A DNA stretch of 64,000 nt from Chaenocephalus aceratus. Lineage: Eukaryota > Chordata > Actinopteri > Perciformes > Channichthyidae. Below, in pieces: positions 10,884 through 21,428 of the stretch. Under the pieces are notes generated by a model, which was given only the letters and a program-made list of their open reading frames with translations, was not told the DNA's origin and did not search any database. The DNA is taken from contig CM043807.1 in the NCBI GenBank assembly GCA_023974075.1, positions 2,426,623-2,490,622 of the forward strand, read 5' to 3'. Position numbers and translations under genes: made by a program. The number at the start of each line of letters is the position of its first letter. Position 1 is the stretch's first letter.

Positions 10884-12128
10884 ATTTCAAGATTTTCAAA
10901 GGTTTATTGACATAATCATATACACGGTGTATGCAATGAATGAAAATCTTAGGTCACAGGTTCCTCAACAGTGCATTACAAGACATCTATCAATATGTGT
11001 GTACCTCCACCATTAAACTGTCATATTCTGCACATTTCTTATACTATCTACATACATACGAGTATAATTCATATGTATAATATCAGTTAAAATAAGTGCT
11101 TCAACATAGTTAACATTGCAGGAAAGCAATTATGTTAAGTACTTTGTCAGGCTTAATATTTATCTGTAGATAGATACCCCCAAAGTTGTTTTCTTATTTA
11201 AAAGAAGACCTTAATCTAAAGTATTATTTAATGTTTAAATAAAGGTTAATTTGTTTTCTCTTTTGCACCTCCTCCTATTAATATCTTTGTACATCCTACA
11301 CTAAACTGTTTTATTGTAGAGATCACATATAGTATCTTCTTGATTTTTATATTCTATATTTCTATCACAGACCTTCTACTTTCCCCCTATGAAAGTATGT
11401 ACTCTTAATATTTGTATCATCAAATATAACACATAAAAACAATAATTCAATAACGTGCTTTAACCACTAGGCGGTGCACACAAGGTACACACAGCCATAA
11501 TAACTTTGTATTATTAGTGTATGTACAACATCTGAAGATGTGTAGTTTTATTCATGCTTTCACATCATTTTACAGCATATTGCTATACTATTTCAGACTC
11601 AGTATTTACATTCTTATATTCAAAGAAAATCAGTAATATCTTTAAAAACTACAGTCCTTTTCTATCAGCTGTGCACCGTTATGGTGTAAATATAACCTAT
11701 CTATGAATTAGATCAAATGTAAAAGTCAGCCGAATTAGTGTTGATACTGCAAGGAGACTTATTGTGTGAAGAGAAATTGAAGATGTTGTTTAATTGTTGA
11801 TATATTTATGATCCACGTCAAGTATTCAGTTTCGGCGGCATTTCTTCCAGTTTTTCCAAAGGTCTTCTCATCAGGGCTCTATAAATAAAGAACTACGGCA
11901 GATCTGTAATATGTAATGCAGCCGAACCGTGTATTACAATGCCGTTATGTGATAACTTTCAAAGAGAAAAGCAAGAACACTCGGAATTAAGTATTATTTT
12001 ATTCTTTTAAAATGTTTTCCGGATTTCATATCATATAAACACCCAAATCCCAGCAGGCATTACGGCTAAAACATCCAATAGGCGAGCTTAAACCATAGCT
12101 GAGGATCTTGGGTAATCGCTAGAAATGC
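10884..12128. other. Core of the foldback element; no gene seen
   Basis: AT-rich non-coding sequence. Around 10,884-10,960 the minus strand resembles a LINE 3' tail (AATAAACCTTTGAAAATCTTG). No open frame of useful length is present. Confidence 0.35.
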
Positions 12129-12750
12129 CTACGTCTGTTTCCGGTTATTTTTTATTTTGAAATTCAGTTCCTGACGGACGCCAAAAAAGCCAAAGATTAT
12201 GGAATTAAACCAATAAATAAAAGCAAGGATAATTGTGTGTTATTGGTGAGTAAATAACAGTGTGTTATTTGAAAAGAATAACAAATTAGAAGGAAAAAAA
12301 GATTTAAAAAATACAGATTTCAGTATTCTGAGGCTCTGAGCCGACGGAAACAAAAGTCCGAAATTATACGATTTAAAATGAAAGCAATAATTGTGGCTTG
12401 ATATTGAGTAAGAACATGTTTTTATGAACCACACAGCTTCCGGTCTTCCAAGACCCGACCGAAGAAAAAGACGTGCTGCAGGCACGAAATACATTACCAG
12501 TAGAAATACATTGCTTTTAAAATCGTGCTGTGCAACACGAAAAAAAGGGGAAAATCGTGTTGGTGAACACAAATCAATAGATTAAAAATCGTGTTGGTGA
12601 ACACGAACGAAATGCCATGAGACTGGGTTGGGTGATAAGGTAATTGACGATCGTCTGTTAGGGTGAAAAAGCTTTGGAGAGCTGGCACATCACTGTAGTA
12701 CATTTTGCAGCGTGAAGCCTCCTGAGGCACACCAAGCATGGGTGGTGTTA

Positions 12751-13515
12751 TGCTGTGTTCATTATTCTCGCATCCAGGAGAGACGCTTTAAAAGGAGACT
12801 AAATGGAGTCTCTGAGAAGGTTCAAATGGTTACTTTAATTACAAATATGCGGTAATGTTACAAACAGGATATTGTTCAGACAGAAAAACAGCTGTGATCT
12901 GCTCCCATGAGCGGGAGGCCGAACCCCTCCAGCTGTTATATATCCTCTGCTGGCTCCTCCCTGCGGGCCGGCCCTCCACGTTTTAATGTCCGTTGTTACG
13001 TTAAACAGAGGATTCAGACATTGTACATTAAATATATAACTAAACACGCCTTTTCTCCTCCTTAACTCTTTTATGACTTTTCATTTAACACATTCCTAAA
13101 CGCTGTAATCAATACTCCAAAAAATACAGGAAATACTTCACGGCAGTTTGGTTTCCGGTCGTTCCGGATGTTGTCACATGCTACCCACATCTGTAAAATA
13201 ACATATTCAAATAAACTGTACCTTCATTTAATATTCAGCAATAATAATATCTCGACGTCTATAGTTGTAGTATTGAAATCAGTAGTTTTCGCTGTGCAAC
13301 ACTCCGTGTCATATCGCTACTAAATTCACCTCTATAGTAAATGGTATATTAGCCACATGCTAAATGCTAACCGGAGATGAAGGATTTTCAGAATAAAAGC
13401 TTAACAACTGGTTGTGCACAAGAACGTCTGGTTTTTCAGTATAAAACAGCATTTAAACTGACGGTATGTTTAAGGTACTTTATGCCATTAAAAACATTGA
13501 TTTTAATTTCTAACA
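12751..13515 (-). mobile_element. Endogenous retrovirus LTR, copy A (probably 3' LTR)
   Basis: This 765-bp block is homologous to 20,637-21,400 (+) and 29,861-30,486 (-). On the minus strand it begins TGTTAGAAATTAAAATCAAT and ends ...AACACAGCA. A purine-rich tract (AAGGAGGGAC read on the minus strand, 13,516-13,525) lies directly upstream of the LTR start. That is the position of a polypurine tract, so this is probably a 3' LTR with its internal region lost. No clear target-site duplication was seen. Confidence 0.82.
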
Positions 13516-13595
13516 GTCCCTCCTTACACACCTAAAAGGTAATACTGAAATCAATGAGTTCTTCATCTGAACTTTGCATAGTACATAACTCATAT

Positions 13596-14060
13596 CAGGG
13601 CCGGACTGGGACAATAAGTCAGGCCGGGAATTATACACCCAGCCAGGCCACTACCAGTTTTTTGTGCCATTTTGCTGGATTTATTTGTCAACTTTTACAG
13701 CGTTGCTGCCCATAGTGATAGCCCTCTAAATCTACTACCCAAAAATAAACATATGGACATGGGTTACTATTTAAAAAAAATTTGCAAATCTATTTAGGAA
13801 CCTATGTGAACATATTTTAACCAATAACATACCATATCCAATATGAAAAACATTGAAAGTTGTTTATTTATTTGTTTTTGGTTCATTTATAGTTGTGAGT
13901 GTGTATGTGCTCCTGAACCAGCCTCACCTGTCTCCCTCCTCTCCCCCCTGCTCCTCTTTGAGGCAGAAGCAAAGACTAGTTTTAGCTCTCAACAAGTTTT
14001 AATAGTTTATCTTGCCTTTTTTCACCTAGTTAACGTTTTTTTAAATTATTATTCATGCAT
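13596..14060 (+). mobile_element. hAT left end, no right end found
   Basis: CAGGGCCGGACTGGGAC is a common teleost hAT terminus. The expected inverted end (CCAGTCCGGCCCTG) is not present downstream, so the element is truncated or was cut by later insertions. The right limit given is approximate. Confidence 0.45.
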
Positions 14061-14252
14061 ATTTTACTAATCACTACCCCCTCAAATGGAAATATGTGTT
14101 TACATAATTTCCAATCTTTATTCCAGACGCAAGGTCCATATCACATACAAAAAAACAAAACACACATCAATAAATAAGATAAAAACAAACAGATAAAAAC
14201 ACAAAATAAGTCCAATGACAGCTAGCCACACATGCTCACTGTCTGTATAGAC

Positions 14253-15725
14253 CAGGGGTGGCCAACCAGTCAGAGATTAAGAGCCACATTTTTTCTATGT
14301 TACTGCAAAGAGCCACATCACATTGTTTTCTGGAGACAAGATTTCAACCACGTCATTGATGCATTTTTGTGGCATTGGGAAATATATTTTTTAAATCCTC
14401 TGGAGCAGAGAGAGGAGCTGTGGATTATTGTTATTGATTAATGCATCAGTGTTTCTTAGGGTCAAAAACACTAAACTCACAACTTCAAATGAAAGCGTTT
14501 AGTTTATTTAATAAAAGAGCACATGTTCAATGTGAAAAGTGACAGTAGTTATAGATTATTTGCAATTTGGTGCTATATATATATTTGAAAAAAAAATTAT
14601 ATATAGTATCAACACCTTGAATTTCAGGGGGGGCGCGGGGCTCCGTTGGCGGGGCGCAGCGCCCCTCCAAGTCAATGGTAGGGGAAACACTGGATGTTTA
14701 ATCAACGATTCCCCCTCCACCAACTCAAATTGGTTCACTGCATTGCAGGTATTATTGTGATTGGCTCTTGGGCCACATCAAAATTAGACACGCTGTCATC
14801 CTCTCATACTGACACCTGACACCACACATACACACTCGTAAGTAACACGGGACGAAAGTAACGGAGCGATTTTATCCGAGCCCAAACAACTTTGACCGGC
14901 CAAATTACGTCAGAATGATCAGCATTCAATACTTAACAGACCTACTAAATATCAGGTTTAACTGTCAGGAGTAGTGTTGTCACGATACCAACATTTTGGT
15001 TTCCATACGAAGTCAAGAATTGCGATTCCGATTTCTTTTTCGATACTTTTCTTAAAAAAAGGGAAACAGTCTTAAATGTAATTATTGTGCTTTATTTCAC
15101 ACCAGAACACAAACTTTTAAAAATGAGAACAATAAATAAAATAAATGACAAGAATTCGTGTTAAATAAAATTAATCAATTTCTTACAGACAGGCCTCGTG
15201 GTGTCCGTAGGCTTGCCCTCACTGTCAGAGATATAGTTAAAATACTTCCAAATTTCGCTTCTGGCGTCTTTTTTGTCAACAAGCCGAGGAGCAGCGTCAG
15301 TTGCACTCCCACTTGCAGCCATGCTTCTCGTTTTCTCACATGCTCTGGCAGCGAGCGCGTGCACGAGAGAGGGGAGGCACTTGAGCGTGCTTGAGAGGGG
15401 CGGGACTGCAGGCACGGCTGCAGTGCAGGGAGTGGAAGCAGAGCGCTGAACACACACGGCTCTTATTAAAACGACGCTTTCTCACCGGAGTACTTTCCCC
15501 CGTCATTCTTAAAGTACCGATACTAATGAAACGGAGGAATCGTAACGTTTTTAACGGCAGGGTATCGCGGTACCTTTCAAGTATCGGTACACCGTGCAAT
15601 ACTAGTCAGGAGTCAGTGTCTCTCCCCCAAACTCACACATATACAATTCGATATGAACTGAAGAGCCGCATGAAACTAGGCAAAGAGCCGCATGCGGCTC
15701 GAGAGCCGCGGGTTGGCCACCCCTG
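14253..15725. mobile_element. hAT transposon inserted in the LINE
   Basis: The left end CAGGGGTGGCCAACCAGTC and the inverted right end CAGGGGTGGCCAACCCGCGG share their first 15 bases. The flanks GTATAGAC (14,245-14,252) and GTATAGGC (15,726-15,733) match at 7 of 8. The subterminal text (AGAGCCACAT, AGAGCCGCATG) is typical of this hAT family. It encodes no intact transposase and itself hosts another hAT. Confidence 0.88.
14972..15604 (-). mobile_element. hAT nested inside the hAT at 14,253-15,725
   Basis: The left end TAGTGTTGTCACGATACC and the inverted right end TAGTATTGCACGGTGTACCG pair as terminal repeats. The exact 8-bp repeat GTCAGGAG flanks it at 14,964-14,971 and 15,605-15,612. The minus strand carries a BED-finger start: MAASGSATDAA (about 15,321) leads into SEIWKYFNYI and RPVCKK, the N-terminus of a ZBED1-like hAT transposase. 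The rest of the transposase has been deleted. Confidence 0.9.
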
Positions 15726-15851
15726 GTATAGGCTATTGCGCCAATGTCTCCAAATCATGGAAGAGAACGGGGTAGAATTCTTCACAGGGTTAATGAAAAT
15801 CGAGATAACATGATTGTCCGAGTCTTCTAGGCGACACATGAATTTGTACAT

Positions 15852-16316
15852 TCACTTTCTTAAAAGGGCTTGACAAGTAGGTACCCCCAAGTTAACACAC
15901 AGCTGGCTGGCACTGTGCCATCTTGGTACCCTCAGCAGCAACCGTAAACCAACATTGTATGCAACTTTTAGTTTTTGCATGCTTCTAGCCTTGTAGTTAC
16001 TCCACAGGTGAGCAGTGTACAATGGTGTACAGAAAGCTTTAAAAAGTGATACCTTGTCATCTACAGAGCACTTGTGAAACTTCCGCATTAATATGTTTGC
16101 CTGGGCATACAGTTTGCAACGTTGTCTATGGATGTCTTTGTCATCTGTGAGATCATCAGAAATATAATGACCAAGGTACTTAATCTCACTGCACACAAGT
16201 AGAATGTTCCTACTGAGAATACAATTAGGAAATACAGCCTTGTTATCCTCTTTACTTCGCACAATCATGATGATACTCTTCTTGGCGTTATACATAACGC
16301 CAAGAAGAGCATACAT
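15852..16316 (-). pseudogene. LINE reverse transcriptase C-terminal fragment
   Basis: A 154-codon open stretch includes NAKKSIIMIVRSKED, SEIKYLGHYISDDLTDDKDI and KVSLFKAFCTPLYTAHLW. These are the region after the reverse transcriptase active site in a common teleost LINE family, with the typical KYLGHYI motif. The catalytic YADD box and everything upstream are missing, so the fragment is not functional. The apparent start codon is created by the 5' truncation and is not a real start. The clade (CR1/Rex/RTE type) was not assigned. Confidence 0.75.
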
Positions 16317-16346
16317 AAATCGTGACCAAACCGTTTGAGACCCACT

Positions 16347-19300
16347 CAGGGCCGTATCCAGGATTTCCTAAATACCGAGGTCCAAACCTTCTGGGGGGGT
16401 TCGGGGGGTTATTCCCCCGAGATTTTTAGGATTTTCATGATCTAGTTAGGTGCTTTTTAAGTCCTGTGGGGGGTCCAAAATTGGATAATATATTGATTTC
16501 AAACCAAGTCAGTGGGCTGCAATATAAATTATTTTTGAAAGTGTAATGCATAAGAATCAGTTGATTGTTACTATTAATGATCTGGACATGCAGAAGAGGC
16601 TAAAATGATCACAAAACATTGTCAACATTCATTTTCCAATGTTTAATTCAATTGTTCAAGTAAACACAATTATTTAAGAAACTATTTACATCAATATTGT
16701 ATGTTTTTGTGTTTTGCGCGTTCATTTTCTCATGGTGAGGGCAGTGGCATCATTTGAAGAGAGGACAATGTTTTGGGTTTAATTAAGTCTTCTTGAAGTG
16801 CCACATTTTTAACCATTATCATGTCATCTCATTTTCTATCAAATGCCAAAACTATACGCCTGTGTCCAGAGGCATCCCAGCGTTTGAGGACTTTTTCAGG
16901 ATCCAGTGCTCTGTTCCTATGCACATGCATCATTGCAAGTCCTGATAGCCTGTCATTACCAATGCTGGATCGCAGCCAGGTCGTCAGCCGCCTCAAGGCA
17001 GAGAATGACCTCTCACATGAACAGGTGGTCACTGGAAGTGTGAGGTAGATGGAGAGGATACAGTGGATGTTGGGGTAGTATTGAACATTTATAATATTCA
17101 ATGTGTCTTTTGTCGTCAATACCAGGAGTGTTGGAGGTTGGTTCTTTACCTTCCATCTGTGAATCTCCTGGTCAATGGAGTCTGGCTGAGGTCGGTCTTC
17201 TCTGTACCATGACACCATCATTTCTTGCTTGTCTTTTGTGAGTCTGGACAAAGCTGAAGGAATCAGGTATGTAGCAAGCATGGCTGGCTCCAGAGTTTTC
17301 CACAAACCTGGTGTTCAGTTGGCTTGTCACATGGTCAATAAAAGGATAGAACAGATTGAGTCTGTAGTGTTCTTCGATTGACTGTGAGGGTGTGTTCGCT
17401 CTGTTTTGCTGCCTATTGGTAACTCGCTTTTTTGATGGAACCACATCTATGGAGCTGGCCAGTTCTATTGACTGTGCATAAATATCACAGAATCCTTCCT
17501 CATTCCTTAGAGTAGAAATGACCTGAGCCACCTCTCTGGCCTCTGTGTATGTGGTTATAAGGTCAATATTAGGTGACTGTAACCCTTTAGTCAACGGCTG
17601 GATGTAGCCTAGAATTTTGTGAGTTGTGACAGCCGTGACAAAGGACTCCATAATGTGTCGTAGGTTGTTAGCCTTGTTTGCGTTTGATGATGTTCTTGAT
17701 TCCAAATCTGTGAGTGCAGAGTGGGCTGATTTGAAGTGATCCAGGAAAGCACCCACCGTCTTCCCTCTGGAGCCCCAGCGTGTGTCCGACATGAGTGGTA
17801 TACCTCCTGTTTTCCTTTTGACACGTGCGTGTGTTTCCATGCTTCCTGTTGGTTCTTCTTGTAACATGTGTTTTCTGACAGCAGATGCTGAGAAAAACAC
17901 TGCTATATTCTCAATGGTAGCCATGGTGTTCCTAACAAGGGGGATGTCAGAACATCCATGGACTACCACAAGATTGAGTGCATGGCTTCGACAATGTGTG
18001 AAAAGGGCCCGGGGTTGAAGCTCTTTCATGCGTTGCTGTACTCCACTCACATGCCCACTCATTGCGCTGGCGCCATCATAACCCTGTCCTCTGATATAGT
18101 CAATCTCGAGACCCCACATCTCCAACTGACAGAGAATTGCTTCTGTAATTGAAGCAGCATCTTGTTTGGCAAGAGGACAGAAACCCAAGAACTCCTCACA
18201 TATTTCGGCTCCATTAACATGGTTAATGTAGCGAATGCAGATAGACAGCTGTTCTATCCCGCTCACATCCATTGATTCATCTGCAAGGACTGTGAAAAAC
18301 CTGGCTTTTTTAATTTCTTTGACAATGTCCTCCCGAATCTCAGATTCACAACATGCAATTAATTCATTCTGAATCGCTGGACAAATGTATTTGGCATTTT
18401 TGGCTGCTGTCTCAAGGTGATGTTTCAGTGTGGGATCAAATGCAGACTTCCAGGTGAGGAAATGATTAAAGTTGCCATCTTCACTTTCTCCTGTCCAGTT
18501 ACCACGCAGTGCTATGTTCCTCTTTGACAGATTAATGACAACATCAATAATGGAAAGTAGAGCTTTGCGATTCCTTCCAACCTTCTCTGCATATGCATCA
18601 CTCAGAACAGAATTAATGCTTTTCTGTTGCCCTTGGGCTACTGACAGACAATTCTCAGCCAGCTCCGAGGCATGTAGGTGTGCTGGACTACAACTGTGGT
18701 TAGAAATGATGCCCCGCTTCTCTCCAATGGCATTTTTCCAGTCTCGAAATCCGTCATTTATGAAGATTGTGTTTGTTTGTTTTTTACTAAACGACATACA
18801 AATGGAATAATAGGTGGAATCTTCTGAAACAGAATATCTTAGCCAAGGATATTTCTCCTCCCACTTCATGTTATAGCGTAATTGCTTTTCACCGAACTTT
18901 GTTTTTGGGTAATTATGTTCATGTTTGAACCACTTATTTTTGAGAAAGCAGTACTTTTCTTCATCAGTTAGTGCTTTATTTTTATACTTGGCTGGATCAC
19001 ATTCATGTAGAATTGTCTCTCTTTGACCGTTATCAGCTCTCTCACTCCTCATCTCTCTCTCTCTCATCTATTCTTGCCACCTCTCTTCCGGCCTGGTCTA
19101 CCATACTAGTACTGGTATTTGGTCTCTCTTGTCCCCTTGTGTCTCCTGAGCTATTTCCCTCAGTCTCCATGTCCATGTCTCTCTCCTTTCCACAACCTGC
19201 ACCCTCTCTTCCATTACTCTCTCTGTCCTCCACTCTTACTCTTTGTTCAATCTCTCCCTCGTTGTTAAATGTTTGCTCCTCCTCACTTGTCGCTCCTGCC

Positions 19301-20237
19301 AGTGAATTAAAAGCAATTCAGCAATTTAGTTCATTTCACTTGTTTGTTTGCATTATTTTTTTAATTTAGATCTGTTTTGTTTGATTCTCAAAAGAGAACA
19401 AAGATGTAAGCAAATTGTGTTTCATACAATTGTATGTTATTATGAGATCATAACTGCAATAGATATATGTTTTAAAATTATGCCTATTGTCTATAAATGA
19501 AAACTATTGTTATCGATAATATAGATAGAAAGATGGGGTAAATAAGCCTACATTCTTGTGTGTGACTGTACCTGCAGTTCCTCCCTGACTTCCATCACTT
19601 TCTCTCTCTCTCTTTCTCTCTGCCTGTCCTGTCTCTTCCTTGCCGAAGCTGATCTTCGACTGACGTAGTCTCTTCATTAATCTGAGTCAGTGTCAAAAGA
19701 ACACAATACAATGTTATATATTCAATGTTTACTCAAATTGAAATGAAAGAAAAGCATTACAACGTTTGTTAAAAGGTAATCCTTCTGACATTGGATGAAT
19801 GTAATTAACTTTAGCTCTCTAGCTAGTTTATTCACGCAATTTAAACCAAAGTATAGCCTATAGCTGCAATATAAGTTAGTGTGCATGTTGTCAGACGTCC
19901 ACTGACTAATGTAGAGTGTTCACACAGGATCTGCTGTTCATATGATGTCCTGTGAGGAACAGAAACACAAGCAGCTCGCTGAACTCAGATACCTCATCTC
20001 CTCTGCTGCAACGATACAAGCCCGGGCTGCTGTGGTTTGTTGATACATGTGGTCTTCTTCTGTTTGCTTTGATCGGGGCTGCGTAGTTACGCAACAGCGC
20101 CCCCTTCGTCAGTAAATGGAAGTACTACAAAATAACCCCGTTTAGTGCCGTTATTTCACAAGTTTTGTTATATACACAGTTCGGAAAATATAACCGAGGT
20201 CCGGACCTCGGTGACCTCAATGGTAGATACGGCCCTG
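16347..20237 (-). mobile_element. Near-complete autonomous hAT transposon
   Basis: The terminal repeats CAGGGCCGTATCCAGGATTT (left) and CAGGGCCGTATCTACCATTG (right, inverted) are flanked by the exact 8-bp repeat GACCCACT (16,339-16,346 and 20,238-20,245). The 3,891-bp length and a minus-strand transposase covering most of it make this the only nearly full DNA transposon in the window. Confidence 0.95.
16829..19677 (-). pseudogene. hAT transposase (TTF/ZMYM-like), two exons, two frameshifts
   Basis: Exon 1 is 19,572-19,677: it starts with MKRLRQSKISFG and ends in phase 1 at a GTACAG donor. The intron runs to 19,296 (acceptor ...CACTGGCAG), and exon 2 continues in the matching frame. A frame break in a GA-rich tract near 19,055 moves the reading to a 631-codon frame (19,067-17,172). 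This frame holds a TTF-type finger region (WLRYSVSEDSTYYSIC, near residues 75-90), ADESMDVSG (about 262) and GQGYDGASAMSG (about 327), which include likely acidic catalytic residues, and CRSHALNLVV (about 359). A second break near 17,300 shifts to the C-terminal frame with CERSFSALRRL, the hAT dimerisation motif. One finger cysteine appears to be replaced by tyrosine or serine. The total length, about 850 residues, is normal for the family. It catalysed cut-and-paste transposition but is now probably inactive. Confidence 0.88.
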
Positions 20238-20277
20238 GACCCACTGAGATAACTTAGACTAAGTTAACTATCTAAAC

Positions 20278-20636
20278 CAGTGCTTCTCAAAGTGTGGTCC
20301 GCGGACCACTGGTGGTCCGTGAGCACCCCCTAGTGGTCCGTGAGTATATTGGTAAAATTTCACATTTGAAATAAATAAATACATTTAAGTTTTCCGCACT
20401 CTCGCGGGAATATCTCCGCAATGGAGGGAGCTTAACTTTCACTTTCGATTGCATGATATAGCCCAGATAAACACCTTCATCACACATGTGGCCACTTGCT
20501 GTAGTTATCAGCCTCTCAGTCTGACAGGAGAGGACTCTCCTCCACCTTGTTGTTGAAAAAGCTCCTTATATCCGTTAGCGCAGCTAGCTAGCACCAGATG
20601 CTAACAACAACAATACACGTAACCGGTGCGCGCGCT
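20278..20636 (+). mobile_element. hAT left end, truncated by a retrovirus insertion
   Basis: CAGTGCTTCTCAAAGTGTGG is a well-known hAT terminus, followed by GTGGTCCGTGAG repeats. Part of its interior (GCTAGCTAGCACCAGATGCT) is shared in inverted orientation with about 42,636-42,665. The sequence stops at the LTR that begins at 20,637, and no right end was found beyond the retroviral remnant. Confidence 0.6.
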
Positions 20637-21400
20637 TGTTAGAAATTAAAATCAATGTTTTGAGAGCATAGTGCACCTTAAACACACAGTCAGTTTAATT
20701 GCTGTTTTATACTGAAAAACCAGAAGTTCTTGTGCACAAGAACTTGTTAAGCTTTTATTCTGAAAATCCTTCATCTCCGGTTAGCATGAGGCTAATATAC
20801 CATTTACTATAGAGGTGAATTTAGCACCGAAATGATGTGATGTTGCACATCGAAACCTACTGATTTCAACACTACAACTATAGACGTCGAGATATTATTA
20901 TTGTTGGATAAGGTACAGTTTATTTGACTACGTTATTGTTTACAGATGTGGTTAGCACGTGACAACATTCAGACCAACCGGAAACCAAACTGCTGTGAAG
21001 TATTTCCTGTATTTTTAGGAGTATTGATTACAGCGTTTAGAATGTGTTAAATGAAAAGTCATGAAAGAGTTAAGGAAGAGAAAAGGCGTGTTTAGATATA
21101 TTGAATGTACAATGTCTTTATCCTCTGATATGCGTAAGAACGGACATTGAAATGTGGAGAGCTGGTCTGCAGGGAGGAGCCAGCAGAGGATATATATAAA
21201 CAGCACGACCTGAGGGGACGGCCCTTTCTTCTTCACTACCAGAGCCAGAGATCACAGCTGTATTTCTGTTCGGACTATATTCTGTTTGTGACATTACCAC
21301 GCTTTTCATTAATTAAAGTACCAATTTGAACCTTCTCAGAGACTCCATTTAGTCTCCTTTTTAAACTTCTGTCCTGGACGCTAGAATAATCACACACAGA
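20637..21400 (+). mobile_element. Endogenous retrovirus 5' LTR, copy B
   Basis: Homologous to copies A and C. It begins TGTTAGAAATTAAAATCAAT. A TATA-like box TATATATAAA lies at 21,191-21,200 and an AATTAAAG poly(A)-signal-like motif near 21,310, giving the usual U3-R-U5 order. The terminal CA is degraded to GA. The primer-binding site and internal region follow directly, so this is a 5' LTR. Confidence 0.85.
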
Positions 21401-21407
21401 TAACAAT

Positions 21408-21428
21408 TGGGACCAAGCTGACGTGATT
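21408..21428 (+). other. Degraded tRNA-Trp primer-binding site
   Basis: TGGGACCAAGCTGACGTGAT lies 7 bases past the LTR end. It resembles the intact site of copy C (29,835-29,853) with a small insertion, consistent with an old copy primed by tRNA-Trp. Confidence 0.6.

Larger units (their letters stand above)
9656..12630. mobile_element. Foldback element with 465-500 bp inverted termini and 7-bp TSD
   Basis: The left terminus (9,656-10,120) and the right terminus (12,129-12,630) are inverted copies that begin CAACCCAGTC, then ATGGCATTTCG, then a series of short hairpins, and end near CAGACGTAGG. GGTGATA lies directly outside both ends (9,649-9,655 and 12,631-12,637), so the whole 2,975 bp appears to have moved as one unit. 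A 7-bp (perhaps 8-9 bp) TSD and very long inverted repeats fit Mutator-like or Dada-like elements better than hAT, but I do not recognise the family. The core contains a hAT-like fragment (10,583-10,883) and no transposase. Confidence 0.75.
14100..16316 (-). mobile_element. Non-LTR retrotransposon (LINE), interrupted by a hAT
   Basis: The minus-strand 3' tail lies at about 14,100-14,130 (GTCTGGAATAAAGATTGG). The coding fragment at 15,852-16,316 belongs to the same copy. The two parts are separated by a hAT (14,253-15,725) flanked by GTATAGAC and GTATAGGC. The 5' end stops at an inverted-repeat breakpoint at 16,276-16,309. Confidence 0.65.

Noticed and set aside
15158..15813. Plus-strand ORFs of 78-140 codons in the nested hATs
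   Set aside because: They cross element boundaries and oppose the BED-finger frame on the minus strand.
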